Of a stretch of 23,688 nucleotides of DNA, positions 1 to 6,633 are shown one piece after another. The notes under the pieces are model-generated. The model was not told where the DNA came from and did no database searches. It was given only the letters and a program-made list of their open reading frames with translations. Origin of the DNA: a virus; the IMG/VR virus record IMGVR_UViG_3300025138_000361, positions 1 to 23,688 of that record; one strand, written 5' to 3'. The position numbers and the translations under genes were made by a program. The stretch's first letter is position 1. Each line of letters begins with the position of its first letter.

Positions 1-66
1 GATGTGGTACAATGGCTTCCTAAAACACACTTTGAAACTCCTTATATGGAGTTTACAGCGTGGTAA
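1..66 (+). CDS. 3' end of an unidentified gene (partial)
   Basis: The first frame is open from the window edge to a TAA at 64-66 and encodes the last 21 residues of a protein (DVVQWLPKTH, ending FTAW). The frame was chosen because it closes just before the ribosome-binding site of the next gene, matching the tight packing elsewhere. A second frame with an ATG at base 2 is also open, but it runs into the start of the next gene. The fragment is too short to name a family. Confidence 0.45.
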   Translation, partial: DVVQWLPKTHFETPYMEFTAW

Positions 67-96
67 TAAACTTAATTTGTATGAAAATACAAGGAG
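35..96 (+). promoter_or_regulatory. Two hairpins and an anti-SD element before the 85-residue gene
   Basis: A perfect 7-bp inverted repeat (AAACTCC at 35-41, GGAGTTT at 48-54, 6-base loop) is followed by a 6-bp stem with a GAAA tetraloop (TTGTAT at 77-82, ATACAA at 87-92). The second stem abuts the Shine-Dalgarno GGAG at 93-96. CTCCTT at 38-43 is also perfectly complementary to AAGGAG at 91-96, so the first arm could pair locally or mask the ribosome-binding site. The pairings are visible in the sequence; a regulatory role is inference. Confidence 0.3.
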
Positions 97-102
97 AAAA
101 AG

Positions 103-360
103 ATGACTAAAACAATATTTAATTACGTAGTAATTGTAATGTGGATAATAGTAACTACAGTAGTAGGTTTTGATTTAATAGATAAAGTAAATCAAAACAA
201 TACAGCTATAGATAACTTAGAGATGAGACAACAAGCTTTATATGAGATAGAGTATCAACGTATGGAAAACCAATACATAGATGAAGCACCTATTCCTGCC
301 CAAGCCGACCTTAAAAAAGAAGTTATGGAACAGCAAATGGAAACTGAAACTATTGAATAG
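103..360 (+). CDS. Small single-pass membrane protein with coiled-coil tail
   Basis: This 85-residue protein has one hydrophobic segment at about residues 4-24 (YVVIVMWIIVTTVVGF). A charged, Gln/Glu-rich stretch of probable coiled coil follows at about 28-60, then an acidic tail. The start has a clear GGAG ribosome-binding site seven bases upstream. The topology, a short N-terminal anchor and a long soluble tail, would suit an inner-membrane spanin-like or other membrane accessory protein. It sits among early genes rather than beside a lysis gene, so spanin is only one possibility. I do not recognise the family. One base separates it from the next gene, suggesting co-translation. Confidence 0.75.
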   Translation: MTKTIFNYVVIVMWIIVTTVVGFDLIDKVNQNNTAIDNLEMRQQALYEIEYQRMENQYIDEAPIPAQADLKKEVMEQQMETETIE

Positions 361-361
361 C

Positions 362-550
362 ATGGAAGACTATGTTGATTTAAACACCGAGCAATACAGA
401 AAGTTTAGTGCTTATGTTATGCAATTTAATTCTACAAATGATAATAAAATAGATTATGAAACTTTGTTTACAAAAAAACAATCGTTTAAAATAAGATTAT
501 TAAATAAAAATAAATCATTTATGGATACGATTTTGCTTGACATGGGGTAA
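362..550 (+). CDS. Hypothetical 62-residue protein
   Basis: The open frame can be extended back to an ATG at 281. The ATG at 362 is preferred because it lies one base after the stop of the preceding gene, while the upstream extension would lie wholly inside that gene. The product is small, hydrophilic and mixed-charge, with a Lys-rich middle (KIRLLNKNKSF), no membrane segment and no recognisable motif. No good Shine-Dalgarno is seen at 362, so translation may be coupled to the previous gene. Its last codons overlap the -35 element of the promoter for the SSB gene. Confidence 0.6.
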   Translation: MEDYVDLNTEQYRKFSAYVMQFNSTNDNKIDYETLFTKKQSFKIRLLNKNKSFMDTILLDMG

Positions 551-565
551 CATTTCTGTTACAAT
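537..565 (+). promoter_or_regulatory. Sigma70-type promoter of the SSB unit, with spacer dyad
   Basis: A perfect -35 (TTGACA, 537-542) is followed at 17 bases by TACAAT (560-565), five of six matches to the -10 consensus. Transcription would start near 572, giving a leader of about 30 bases with a strong AAAGGAGG at 588-595 before the ATG at 602. The spacer carries a perfect dyad, GTAACA-TTTC-TGTTAC (547-562), which runs into the -10. A repressor or activator bound there would directly control access to the promoter. The elements are seen in sequence; regulator binding is inferred. Confidence 0.7.
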
Positions 566-601
566 GCTCATATTAAAACGCCAATCCAAAGGAGGAATAT
601 T

Positions 602-1054
602 ATGGCAGTATTAGAAGGAAAAGCCTACTGGGCTTCAGTAACTACACCAAACACTACGTTTGAGCCTGTGTATACAGTTGATTTAGTAGTAGATGATGAG
701 GTTGCAAATAGTTTTGAGGCTCGTGGCTTCAAGATAAAAGACTTGTCTGTTAAAGATGATAATGGTGGGCAATCACCTGTTGGTAGAGCCTTAACAATAA
801 AAAGAAAAGTAAATGGACCAAGTGGTATGGTGAGAAATGCACCTAAACTTTTTGATAAAGAGAAGAATACTATGGATGACGTAGTAGGTAATGGCTCTCA
901 TGTTAAAGTGCAATACAATGAGTGGGAAACCGACAATAAATATGGTAGCTTTAAAGGTTTGGACTTCCAAGCTATGCAAGTTATTGATTTAGTAGCACTA
1001 AAAACTCAAGATGGTGCTGAATTAAACCCGTTTGGAGACGGGGAGGAATTTTAA
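602..1054 (+). CDS. T7 gp2.5-like single-stranded DNA-binding protein
   Basis: This 150-residue protein coats single-stranded DNA at the replication fork and in recombination. It resembles T7 gp2.5 in several places. EPVYTVDLVV near residue 22 corresponds to the gp2.5 strand containing VYKVDL. VVGNGSHVKVQY near 98-109 corresponds to the gp2.5 segment containing GGGSKLKVKY. A LDFQAMQVIDLVAL strand follows. The C-terminus is acidic and ends in Phe (DGEEF), like the gp2.5 tail ending in DF that contacts polymerase and primase-helicase. It is shorter than gp2.5 (232 residues), with a much reduced acidic tail. It has its own strong promoter and ribosome-binding site, as expected for a protein needed in large amounts. 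Confidence 0.85.
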   Translation: MAVLEGKAYWASVTTPNTTFEPVYTVDLVVDDEVANSFEARGFKIKDLSVKDDNGGQSPVGRALTIKRKVNGPSGMVRNAPKLFDKEKNTMDDVVGNGSHVKVQYNEWETDNKYGSFKGLDFQAMQVIDLVALKTQDGAELNPFGDGEEF

Positions 1055-1055
1055 T

Positions 1056-1310
1056 ATGATTATTACGATTACAAATGACGAAGGTATTATATCTTATGAT
1101 GTAAATACTATTAAAGATGATGGCATGAGAGCCAATGCTAGTGTTATGATTAGCAAAGTCTCACAGATTGAAGTCATTACAGAAGCTTTAAACTTTGCTG
1201 GTGCTACACATAGGGGTAATCTTGAAACCCTCTTGAAGGATGCTCCTGAAGCAGTGGTAGAGTCTGAAGAAGAAACAGTTGATGAAGATACTTCTAGCGA
1301 AGAAGACTAA
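1056..1310 (+). CDS. Small protein with strongly acidic C-terminus
   Basis: The start is placed at 1056 (MIITITNDEG) rather than the in-frame ATG at 1032. GGGGAGG at 1040-1046 lies nine bases before 1056, while 1032 is inside the SSB gene without a suitable site. The 84-residue product has a compact N-terminal part of probable beta strands and helix (about 1-65) and a run of Glu/Asp/Ser at about 69-84. It follows SSB by one base and ends before a strong terminator, so the two form one unit. The acidic tail resembles protein-contact tails of SSBs and DNA-mimic proteins, but I do not recognise the family and assign no function. Confidence 0.75.
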   Translation: MIITITNDEGIISYDVNTIKDDGMRANASVMISKVSQIEVITEALNFAGATHRGNLETLLKDAPEAVVESEEETVDEDTSSEED

Positions 1311-1330
1311 TTAACTTTTCATATCTCCAT

Positions 1331-1358
1331 AAAGCCACTCTATTCAGGGTGGCTTTTC
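1331..1358 (+). terminator. Rho-independent terminator after the SSB unit
   Basis: AAAGCCACTC (1331-1340) pairs with GGGTGGCTTT (1347-1356) to give a 10-bp stem with one G.U pair and a six-base loop (TATTCA). A TTTT run at 1354-1357 partly belongs to the stem. It lies between the 84-residue gene and the primase-helicase gene. Downstream replication genes would therefore depend on read-through, antitermination or another promoter. Confidence 0.85.
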
Positions 1359-1378
1359 TATTTACAAGAGGGTAACTT

Positions 1379-3049
1379 ATGCAACAAAGCACGTTTATAA
1401 AATATCATGTTCCTTGTCACGAATGTGGTAGCAAAGATGCAGTATCAGTCAACGCTGATGGTTCTGCAAAATGTTTTAGCTGTGACAAATTCTATTCTAA
1501 CTATGAGGGCAACGTAACATCAATGGAAAAATATATAAAACAACCTACACCTATAGCTAACAAGCAACTCAATGCTCATGGTGGTATCTATGCAAAGCTT
1601 ACTGATAGAAATATATGTAAAGAAACAGCAGAAAAGTATGGTGTCAAGGTAGTTTATGATGCGTCAGGGCAATTAGCTCAACATCTATATCCTTTTTACA
1701 TTAACAATGAGCAGTGTGCTACTAAAATTAGATACGTTAGAGACAAGAAGTTTTCTTTTGACGGCTCAATACAAAACTCTGGACTGTTTGGTCAACACCT
1801 TTTCAAAGAGGGTGGCAAATACTTAACACTTGTAGAGGGAGAGTGTGATGCTATGGCTGCTTATGAATTACTAGGTAGTAAATGGGCAGTAGTTTCTATC
1901 AAACGTGGTGCAGCTGCTGCTGTTAAAGATGTTAAAGAAAGCCTTGAATATGTAGAAAGTTTTGACAATGTTGTCATTTGTTTTGACAAAGATAAAGCAG
2001 GTATCGAAGCAGCCCAACAGGTTGCGAGTATTATAAAACCGGGTAAAGCTAAGATAGTAACACTTCCTAATGGGTACAAAGACCCCAACGATATGCTTAG
2101 TCAAGGTAAACATGCAGACTTTACAAGGTCTTGGTGGGATGCACAAGTCTACACTCCAACAGGTATCATTAGGGTATCCGAGAAACAAAAAGAGTTTCTT
2201 AATAGAGAACGTAAACAAAGCGTACAATATCCTTGGGAAGGTTTAAATAAAAAGCTACTCGGTCTTAGAGCAGGTGAGTTAGTAACTCTTACAGGTGGCA
2301 CAGGTCTTGGTAAATCTAGTATTACTAGAGAGCTAGAGCATTGGCTTATCAAAGAAACAAACGACAACGTAGGTATCATTGCTTTAGAAGAAGACTGGAA
2401 ACGTACAGTAGATGGTATACTTTCTATAGAAGCAAATGATAAATTGTTTATTGATACTGTTCGTGATACTTACCCAGAAAAGAATTTAACTACTATGTTT
2501 GACAGGCTTTTTGCAGAAGACAGGGTCTTTATACATGCTCACTTTGGAGCTAACAATATAGATGCTATCTTTGCAAAGCTTAGATATCTTATTGTTGGTT
2601 GTGATTGTAAGTGGGTAGTCGTTGACCATCTACATATGTTAGTAAGTTCTATGCTTGATGGTGATGAACGTAAAGCTATTGACAGTATTATGCACAGACT
2701 TCGCAGTATGGTAGAAGAAACAGGAGCAGGTATAATATTAGTGTCTCACCTTAGAAGAATAGAAGGTAACAAGGGACATGAGAACGGAGTGAGTGTAAGT
2801 TTATCACATCTTCGTGGCTCAAATAGTATTGCTCAACTATCAGATTGTGTTATAGCTTTAGAAAGAAACCAACAATCAGAAGATGATTTAGAAGCACGAA
2901 CAACAAAACTACGTATACTTAAGTCAAGATATACAGGAGATGTAGGGATGGCGTGTTCATTAGTATACAATAAAGAAACAGGCAGGTTATCAGAGTACGA
3001 GGATTTAGAAATATTAAACTCTAAAGACGAAGATATCATACCTTTTTAG
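1379..3049 (+). CDS. T7 gp4-like bifunctional DNA primase-helicase
   Basis: This 556-residue enzyme unwinds DNA at the fork and lays down RNA primers. The N-terminus has a zinc-binding module (C13, C16, C32, C35). A TOPRIM primase core follows, with EGE at 153-155 and DKD at 203-205. The RecA-type helicase domain contains Walker A GGTGLGKS at 306-313, a Walker B ending at D416, a sensor His457 in LVSHLRR, and LRGS with the probable arginine finger R479. LRGS..AQLSD..IALERNQ closely matches the T7 gp4 segment. It is close to the 566 residues of T7 gp4, so nothing appears missing. A GAGG ribosome-binding site precedes the ATG. The gene starts 20 bases after the terminator hairpin, with no obvious promoter between. 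Confidence 0.95.
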   Translation: MQQSTFIKYHVPCHECGSKDAVSVNADGSAKCFSCDKFYSNYEGNVTSMEKYIKQPTPIANKQLNAHGGIYAKLTDRNICKETAEKYGVKVVYDASGQLAQHLYPFYINNEQCATKIRYVRDKKFSFDGSIQNSGLFGQHLFKEGGKYLTLVEGECDAMAAYELLGSKWAVVSIKRGAAAAVKDVKESLEYVESFDNVVICFDKDKAGIEAAQQVASIIKPGKAKIVTLPNGYKDPNDMLSQGKHADFTRSWWDAQVYTPTGIIRVSEKQKEFLNRERKQSVQYPWEGLNKKLLGLRAGELVTLTGGTGLGKSSITRELEHWLIKETNDNVGIIALEEDWKRTVDGILSIEANDKLFIDTVRDTYPEKNLTTMFDRLFAEDRVFIHAHFGANNIDAIFAKLRYLIVGCDCKWVVVDHLHMLVSSMLDGDERKAIDSIMHRLRSMVEETGAGIILVSHLRRIEGNKGHENGVSVSLSHLRGSNSIAQLSDCVIALERNQQSEDDLEARTTKLRILKSRYTGDVGMACSLVYNKETGRLSEYEDLEILNSKDEDIIPF

Positions 3050-3057
3050 GAGACAAC

Positions 3058-4791
3058 ATGGAATTAGTATTTGACATAGAAACAGACGGTTTAAAACCTA
3101 CAGTTATATGGTGTCTCGTAGCTCAAGACGAACATGGAAAGTTCTATCATTTCTACGAAGATACACTTGATGAAGGAATTAAATTCTTACAGCAAGCAGA
3201 TAGACTTATAGGTCATAACATACTTGGCTACGACATACCTGTAATTAAAAAGTTAATGGGTGTAGACCTTTATGACCCTGATAAAGTAATAGATACTCTT
3301 GTTTTATCTAGACTACTTAACCCTACAAGAGAGGGTGGACATAGTATAGCTAAGTGGGGTCCAAAATTAGGGCTACCTAAGTTAGACTCACCCGAATGGT
3401 CTTCCTTTACAAAAAAGATGTTAACTTATTGTGAAAGAGATGTAGATATAAATTATAAATTATTTAATTATTTAAAGAAACAAAGTATTGGGTTTTCAAA
3501 AGAGTGTATAAACTTAGAACATAAAGTTACACATATTCTAGAAGAACAAAAACAAAATGGTTTCTTATTTAATGATGAAGAAGCTATCTTTTTAGCATCA
3601 GAACTTAGCTTTAAGTTACACCAAACAGAAACAAAAGTTCACGAAACATTCAAACCTATTTGGATAGAGACTAAAAAAGTTAATCCTAAGTTAAAGAAAG
3701 ATGGTAAACTTTCTAAACAAGGGTTGACAGGACAAGAATATTTAGATATAATAGAGGGACGTTTGCCAAACAAACCTTTCATGAGAAAAACTTTACAAGA
3801 GTTTAATCTAGGTTCAAGGAAACAAATAGGAGAAAGACTACTAGAGTTAGGTTGGAAACCTATTAAGTTTACACCAACAGGGCAAGCGATTGTAGACGAG
3901 AACACACTTAAGAAAATTACTCACATAAAAGAAGCAAGGTTAATAGCAGACTTTCTTTTATATCAAAAAAGATTAGCACAAGTTCACTCATGGATAGATG
4001 CAGTAGCAGATGATGGTAGAGTTCATGGTTCTGTTATATGTACCGGTGCTATCACAGGTCGTATGGCTCACAGAGGTCCTAATATGGCACAAGTACCTGC
4101 TGTTTATAGTCCTTATGGTAAAGAGTGTAGGTCTTGTTGGATTGTACCAAAAGGGTACAAGCTTGTAGGTATAGATGCAAGTGGTTTAGAACTTAGATTG
4201 TTAGCACACTATATGGCTGACGAGGATTATATAAATGAAATTATCAACGGAGACATTCACACAGCTAACCAACAGTTTGCTGGACTTAAATCAAGAGATG
4301 AGGCAAAAACTTTCATCTATGCACTCATTTACGGGGCAGGAGATGAAAAAATTGGAAGCATCATTAAAGGAAATAGAGCAGATGGTAAGCGATTGCGAGA
4401 ACGGTTTCTTACTGGTCTACCAACACTTAGAACTCTTAAGAAACGAGTTGATAGAGCTTCAGAAAAGGGCTACCTTAAAGGGTTAGATGGTCGTAAGATT
4501 TTACTAAGGCATAAACATGCTGCACTTAATACTTTACTACAAGGTGGAGGTGCTATAGCTATGAAGAAAGCTTTAGTTTTACTAGAAGATAAATTAAAAC
4601 TTAATGGATTAGATGCAATGTTTGTAGCAAATATACATGACGAATGGCAGTTGCAAGTACTTGAAAGCCAAGCAGATTTTGTAGGTAGACTAGGAGTAGA
4701 AGCAATAGAAAAAGCAGGACAACATTACGAAATGAGATGTCCTTTAACAGGCGAATATAAAATAGGAGACAGTTGGTATGAAACCCATTAA
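3058..4791 (+). CDS. T7 gp5-like family A DNA polymerase
   Basis: This 577-residue replicative polymerase carries a proofreading 3'-5' exonuclease. The exonuclease residues D6, E8 (FDIETDG), D59 (HNILGYD) and D128 (YCERDVD) are all present, corresponding to T7 D5, E7, D65 and D174. Polymerase motif A has D373 (GIDASGLELR). Motif B is RDEAKTFIYALIYG with R413, K417 and Y421. Motif C is HDE at 527-529. Y421 corresponds to T7 Y526 and E. coli position 762. The protein is about 127 residues shorter than T7 gp5 (704), with roughly 56 of those lost between the last exonuclease motif and motif A, where T7 has its thioredoxin-binding insertion. It follows the primase-helicase by eight bases and its end overlaps the next gene by 14. 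Confidence 0.96.
   Translation: MELVFDIETDGLKPTVIWCLVAQDEHGKFYHFYEDTLDEGIKFLQQADRLIGHNILGYDIPVIKKLMGVDLYDPDKVIDTLVLSRLLNPTREGGHSIAKWGPKLGLPKLDSPEWSSFTKKMLTYCERDVDINYKLFNYLKKQSIGFSKECINLEHKVTHILEEQKQNGFLFNDEEAIFLASELSFKLHQTETKVHETFKPIWIETKKVNPKLKKDGKLSKQGLTGQEYLDIIEGRLPNKPFMRKTLQEFNLGSRKQIGERLLELGWKPIKFTPTGQAIVDENTLKKITHIKEARLIADFLLYQKRLAQVHSWIDAVADDGRVHGSVICTGAITGRMAHRGPNMAQVPAVYSPYGKECRSCWIVPKGYKLVGIDASGLELRLLAHYMADEDYINEIINGDIHTANQQFAGLKSRDEAKTFIYALIYGAGDEKIGSIIKGNRADGKRLRERFLTGLPTLRTLKKRVDRASEKGYLKGLDGRKILLRHKHAALNTLLQGGGAIAMKKALVLLEDKLKLNGLDAMFVANIHDEWQLQVLESQADFVGRLGVEAIEKAGQHYEMRCPLTGEYKIGDSWYETH
3724..3752 (+). promoter_or_regulatory. Perfect sigma70 consensus promoter inside the polymerase gene
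   Basis: TTGACA (3724-3729), a 17-base spacer and TATAAT (3747-3752) match the host-type consensus at all 12 positions, reading toward the nuclease genes. Transcription would start near 3759. The same bases encode LTGQEYLDII of the polymerase, so the match could be chance, though a 12/12 match at optimal spacing is rare. It could supply the distal polymerase message and downstream nucleases past the terminator at 1331. Confidence 0.5.
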
Positions 4792-5104
4792 AGATTCAAC
4801 AAGTAGGAAAGGAGATTTTGCAGAGTATTATGCCGTAACATGGTTATGGGATAAAGGATATGAAGTATTTCAAAACGCAGGTTGTTCAGGACCAGTTGAT
4901 TTGATTGCTATTAAAAATAATAAAACAACTTTAATAGATGTAAAGACTTTATATTCAAGACCTGATAGAGAATCAAATTGGAAAACAGGTAAAAATTTAC
5001 TTCCTTCAAACCCGAGAACAAAAAAACAAATAAAAATGGGAGTTCAATTATTAACTTTTAACCCCCGTACAAGAGAACTAAGATTCGTGGAGCACACTAA
5101 ATGA
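4778..5104 (+). CDS. PD-(D/E)XK nuclease, Holliday-resolvase-like fold
   Basis: This 108-residue protein shows the compact restriction-nuclease core: RKGDFAEYYAVTWLWDKGYEVF with E16, then GPVDLIAI with D41, then LIDVKT with D54 and K56. The order E, D, DxK is that of small archaeal-type Hjc resolvases and restriction-like nucleases that cut branched or double-stranded DNA. The start lies inside the polymerase gene, with GGAGA seven bases upstream. Its stop shares ATGA with the next gene. A separate T7-type endonuclease I lies 1.8 kb downstream, so the two may act on different substrates. The nuclease fold is fairly sure, the substrate is not. Confidence 0.7.
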   Translation: MKPIKDSTSRKGDFAEYYAVTWLWDKGYEVFQNAGCSGPVDLIAIKNNKTTLIDVKTLYSRPDRESNWKTGKNLLPSNPRTKKQIKMGVQLLTFNPRTRELRFVEHTK

Positions 5105-5529
5105 AACCGATTAAAAAAGATAGAAAGAAATTTGATATAGATTTAGCTTATGGTACAGTTAGAGAAGAAAAAATAGCAGACATGCTAACTAATAAAAAGA
5201 TAGAAGTTAAATCTGAAAAAGATTTATGGCAGAAGTCAGGTAACATTTGTATTGAGTATGAGTCTTGGGGTAAACCTTCAGGCATACGAGCTACTGAGTC
5301 TGATTACTGGTTTCATAATCTATGTGTAGGTAACAATGAATTTTGTACCCTTGTATTTAAAACAGATGTTCTTAGAACAATCGTAGACAAACTAGACACA
5401 TTTAAAACTGTAAGTGGTGGTGACCATAAAGCAAGTAGAATGTTTTTAGTTAACTTACAAAAACTATTTTCATCAGATGTAATCAAAGCTTTTAAGGAGG
5501 CAGATAATGACAGCAAAAAAACTAAGTAG
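5101..5529 (+). CDS. Probable second PD-(D/E)XK-type endonuclease
   Basis: The 142-residue product begins with the same MKPIK as its upstream neighbour, but the rest is not obviously similar. Visible features are E22/E23 in a helix, KKIEVKSE with E35 and K37 as a probable (D/E)XK pair, GNICIEYES with E53, then SGIRATESDYW. This arrangement (ExK, then TGN/SGN-IE, then SGI.aTe.dyw) resembles small phage nuclease-like proteins, by recall of the pattern rather than a search. The start is the ATGA overlap with the preceding gene, and GGAG lies upstream at 5088-5091. The C-terminus overlaps the next gene by 23 bases. Catalytic residue assignment is tentative. Confidence 0.6.
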   Translation: MKPIKKDRKKFDIDLAYGTVREEKIADMLTNKKIEVKSEKDLWQKSGNICIEYESWGKPSGIRATESDYWFHNLCVGNNEFCTLVFKTDVLRTIVDKLDTFKTVSGGDHKASRMFLVNLQKLFSSDVIKAFKEADNDSKKTK

Positions 5530-6376
5530 TTTAGTCCCTGACATTTATGCAATTTTAGACTCATTAACAGATGGAAATGAGTTAAATATTTCTGATGAGT
5601 CTTATGAAGAGTTTGGTAAAGAAATGGCTGATGCTCTTAAACATTGGGCTACCCCTCAAGATAGAAGTTCTAAAGCAGTTCTTAGGATGTCTAACATAGG
5701 TAAGCCTGAAAGAAGACTGTGGTTTGATGCACATACTAAGTCGGACACAACAGAAAAATTAGCACCTAACACACAGATTAAATTCTTGTATGGACATTTA
5801 CTTGAGGTGTTGGTTTTGTTTTTTGTTAAATTATCTGGACACAATATAACCTCTATGCAAAAAGAAATTACAGTCAAAGGTATCAAGGGACACATGGATT
5901 GTAAGATTGATGGACAGGTTGTTGATGTTAAGACAGCTTCGGGTTATGCCTTTAAGAAATTTAGAGACGGAACTCTAGGTGAAGATGACCCCTTTGGATA
6001 CCTTGCTCAGTTAGCTGGGTATGAGGCAGCAGAGGGAACGAGTGAAGGTGGCTTCTTGGTTATGAACAAAGAAACAGGAGAGCTTTGCACTTACATACCT
6101 GATGACATGGAGAAACCTAACATAGTTTCTAGAATAAAGAACGTAAAAAAATCAGTAGTGGCAGACACTCCACCTGATTTTTGTTATGAAGATGTAGCCG
6201 AAGGACTATCAGGTAACATGAAACTAGCTAAAGGATGTGGTTGGTGTCCTCACAAAATAGAATGCCATAAAGGGGCTAACGATGGGCAGGGGTTAAAAGC
6301 GTATAGCTATGCTAAAGGTCCTGTATATTTTACAAAAGTTGTTAAAGAACCAAAGGTTGAGGAAATACTAATATGA
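5507..6376 (+). CDS. Cas4/RecB-like PD-(D/E)XK exonuclease
   Basis: This 289-residue protein has the RecB-family nuclease motifs in order: GHLLE with H97 and E100, GHMDCKIDG with D131, VVDVKT with D140 and K142, and a following LAQLAGY helix with Gln. Near the C-terminus is C-X2-C-X5-C (C244, C247, C253; GCGWCPHKIEC), as in the iron-sulphur nucleases Cas4 and AddB. The usual fourth, N-terminal cysteine is not evident: the matching place reads MSNIGKPERRLW. In T7-like phages such an enzyme would do the work of gp6 exonuclease, degrading host DNA and processing recombination ends. AAGGAGG at 5492-5498 supports the start, and its stop shares ATGA with the next gene. Confidence 0.82.
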   Translation: MTAKKLSSLVPDIYAILDSLTDGNELNISDESYEEFGKEMADALKHWATPQDRSSKAVLRMSNIGKPERRLWFDAHTKSDTTEKLAPNTQIKFLYGHLLEVLVLFFVKLSGHNITSMQKEITVKGIKGHMDCKIDGQVVDVKTASGYAFKKFRDGTLGEDDPFGYLAQLAGYEAAEGTSEGGFLVMNKETGELCTYIPDDMEKPNIVSRIKNVKKSVVADTPPDFCYEDVAEGLSGNMKLAKGCGWCPHKIECHKGANDGQGLKAYSYAKGPVYFTKVVKEPKVEEILI

Positions 6377-6633
6377 GTGGAAAGAAATCAAAACAAATAA
6401 GAAAATTATCAGAACAGTTTGTGGTCACGTGGTTAAAAACTATGCTTGTTGATGAAGAACAAAAGAAAGTAACTGTGAATAATTATAAAAAATATTTACC
6501 TGAAGACACACACTTTTATGCTAACAATAAATTGATGGTATCAGCGTACACACCAAGATGGTTTGGTAGTTTAATTAAAAAAGTTTTAAAAACTAAAAAA
6601 TTAAAAGACATTACTTACTCGGATGTTAGCTAA
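6373..6633 (+). CDS. Small basic hypothetical protein
   Basis: The 86-residue product is very Lys-rich (KKSKQIRK at the start, KKVLKTKKLKD near the end), with no cysteine and no membrane segment. Its start overlaps the exonuclease stop as ATGA, and its stop overlaps the next start as TAATG, so it is tightly coupled between two nuclease genes. The charge suggests nucleic-acid binding or a nuclease partner. I do not recognise a family. Confidence 0.75.
   Translation: MSGKKSKQIRKLSEQFVVTWLKTMLVDEEQKKVTVNNYKKYLPEDTHFYANNKLMVSAYTPRWFGSLIKKVLKTKKLKDITYSDVS

Noticed and set aside
281-361. Upstream ATG extending the 62-residue gene
   Set aside because: The extension lies wholly inside the 85-residue gene in another frame and has no ribosome-binding site. 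The ATG at 362 follows that gene's stop by one base.
1032-1055. Upstream ATG for the acidic 84-residue gene
   Set aside because: It is inside the SSB gene; the strong GGGGAGG points to the ATG at 1056.
1962-1988. Two TTGACA boxes and a TGACAA-TG-TTGTCA dyad in the primase TOPRIM region
   Set aside because: No -10-like sequence lies at 16-18 bases from either box. The dyad is explained by coding for DNVVICFDKD.
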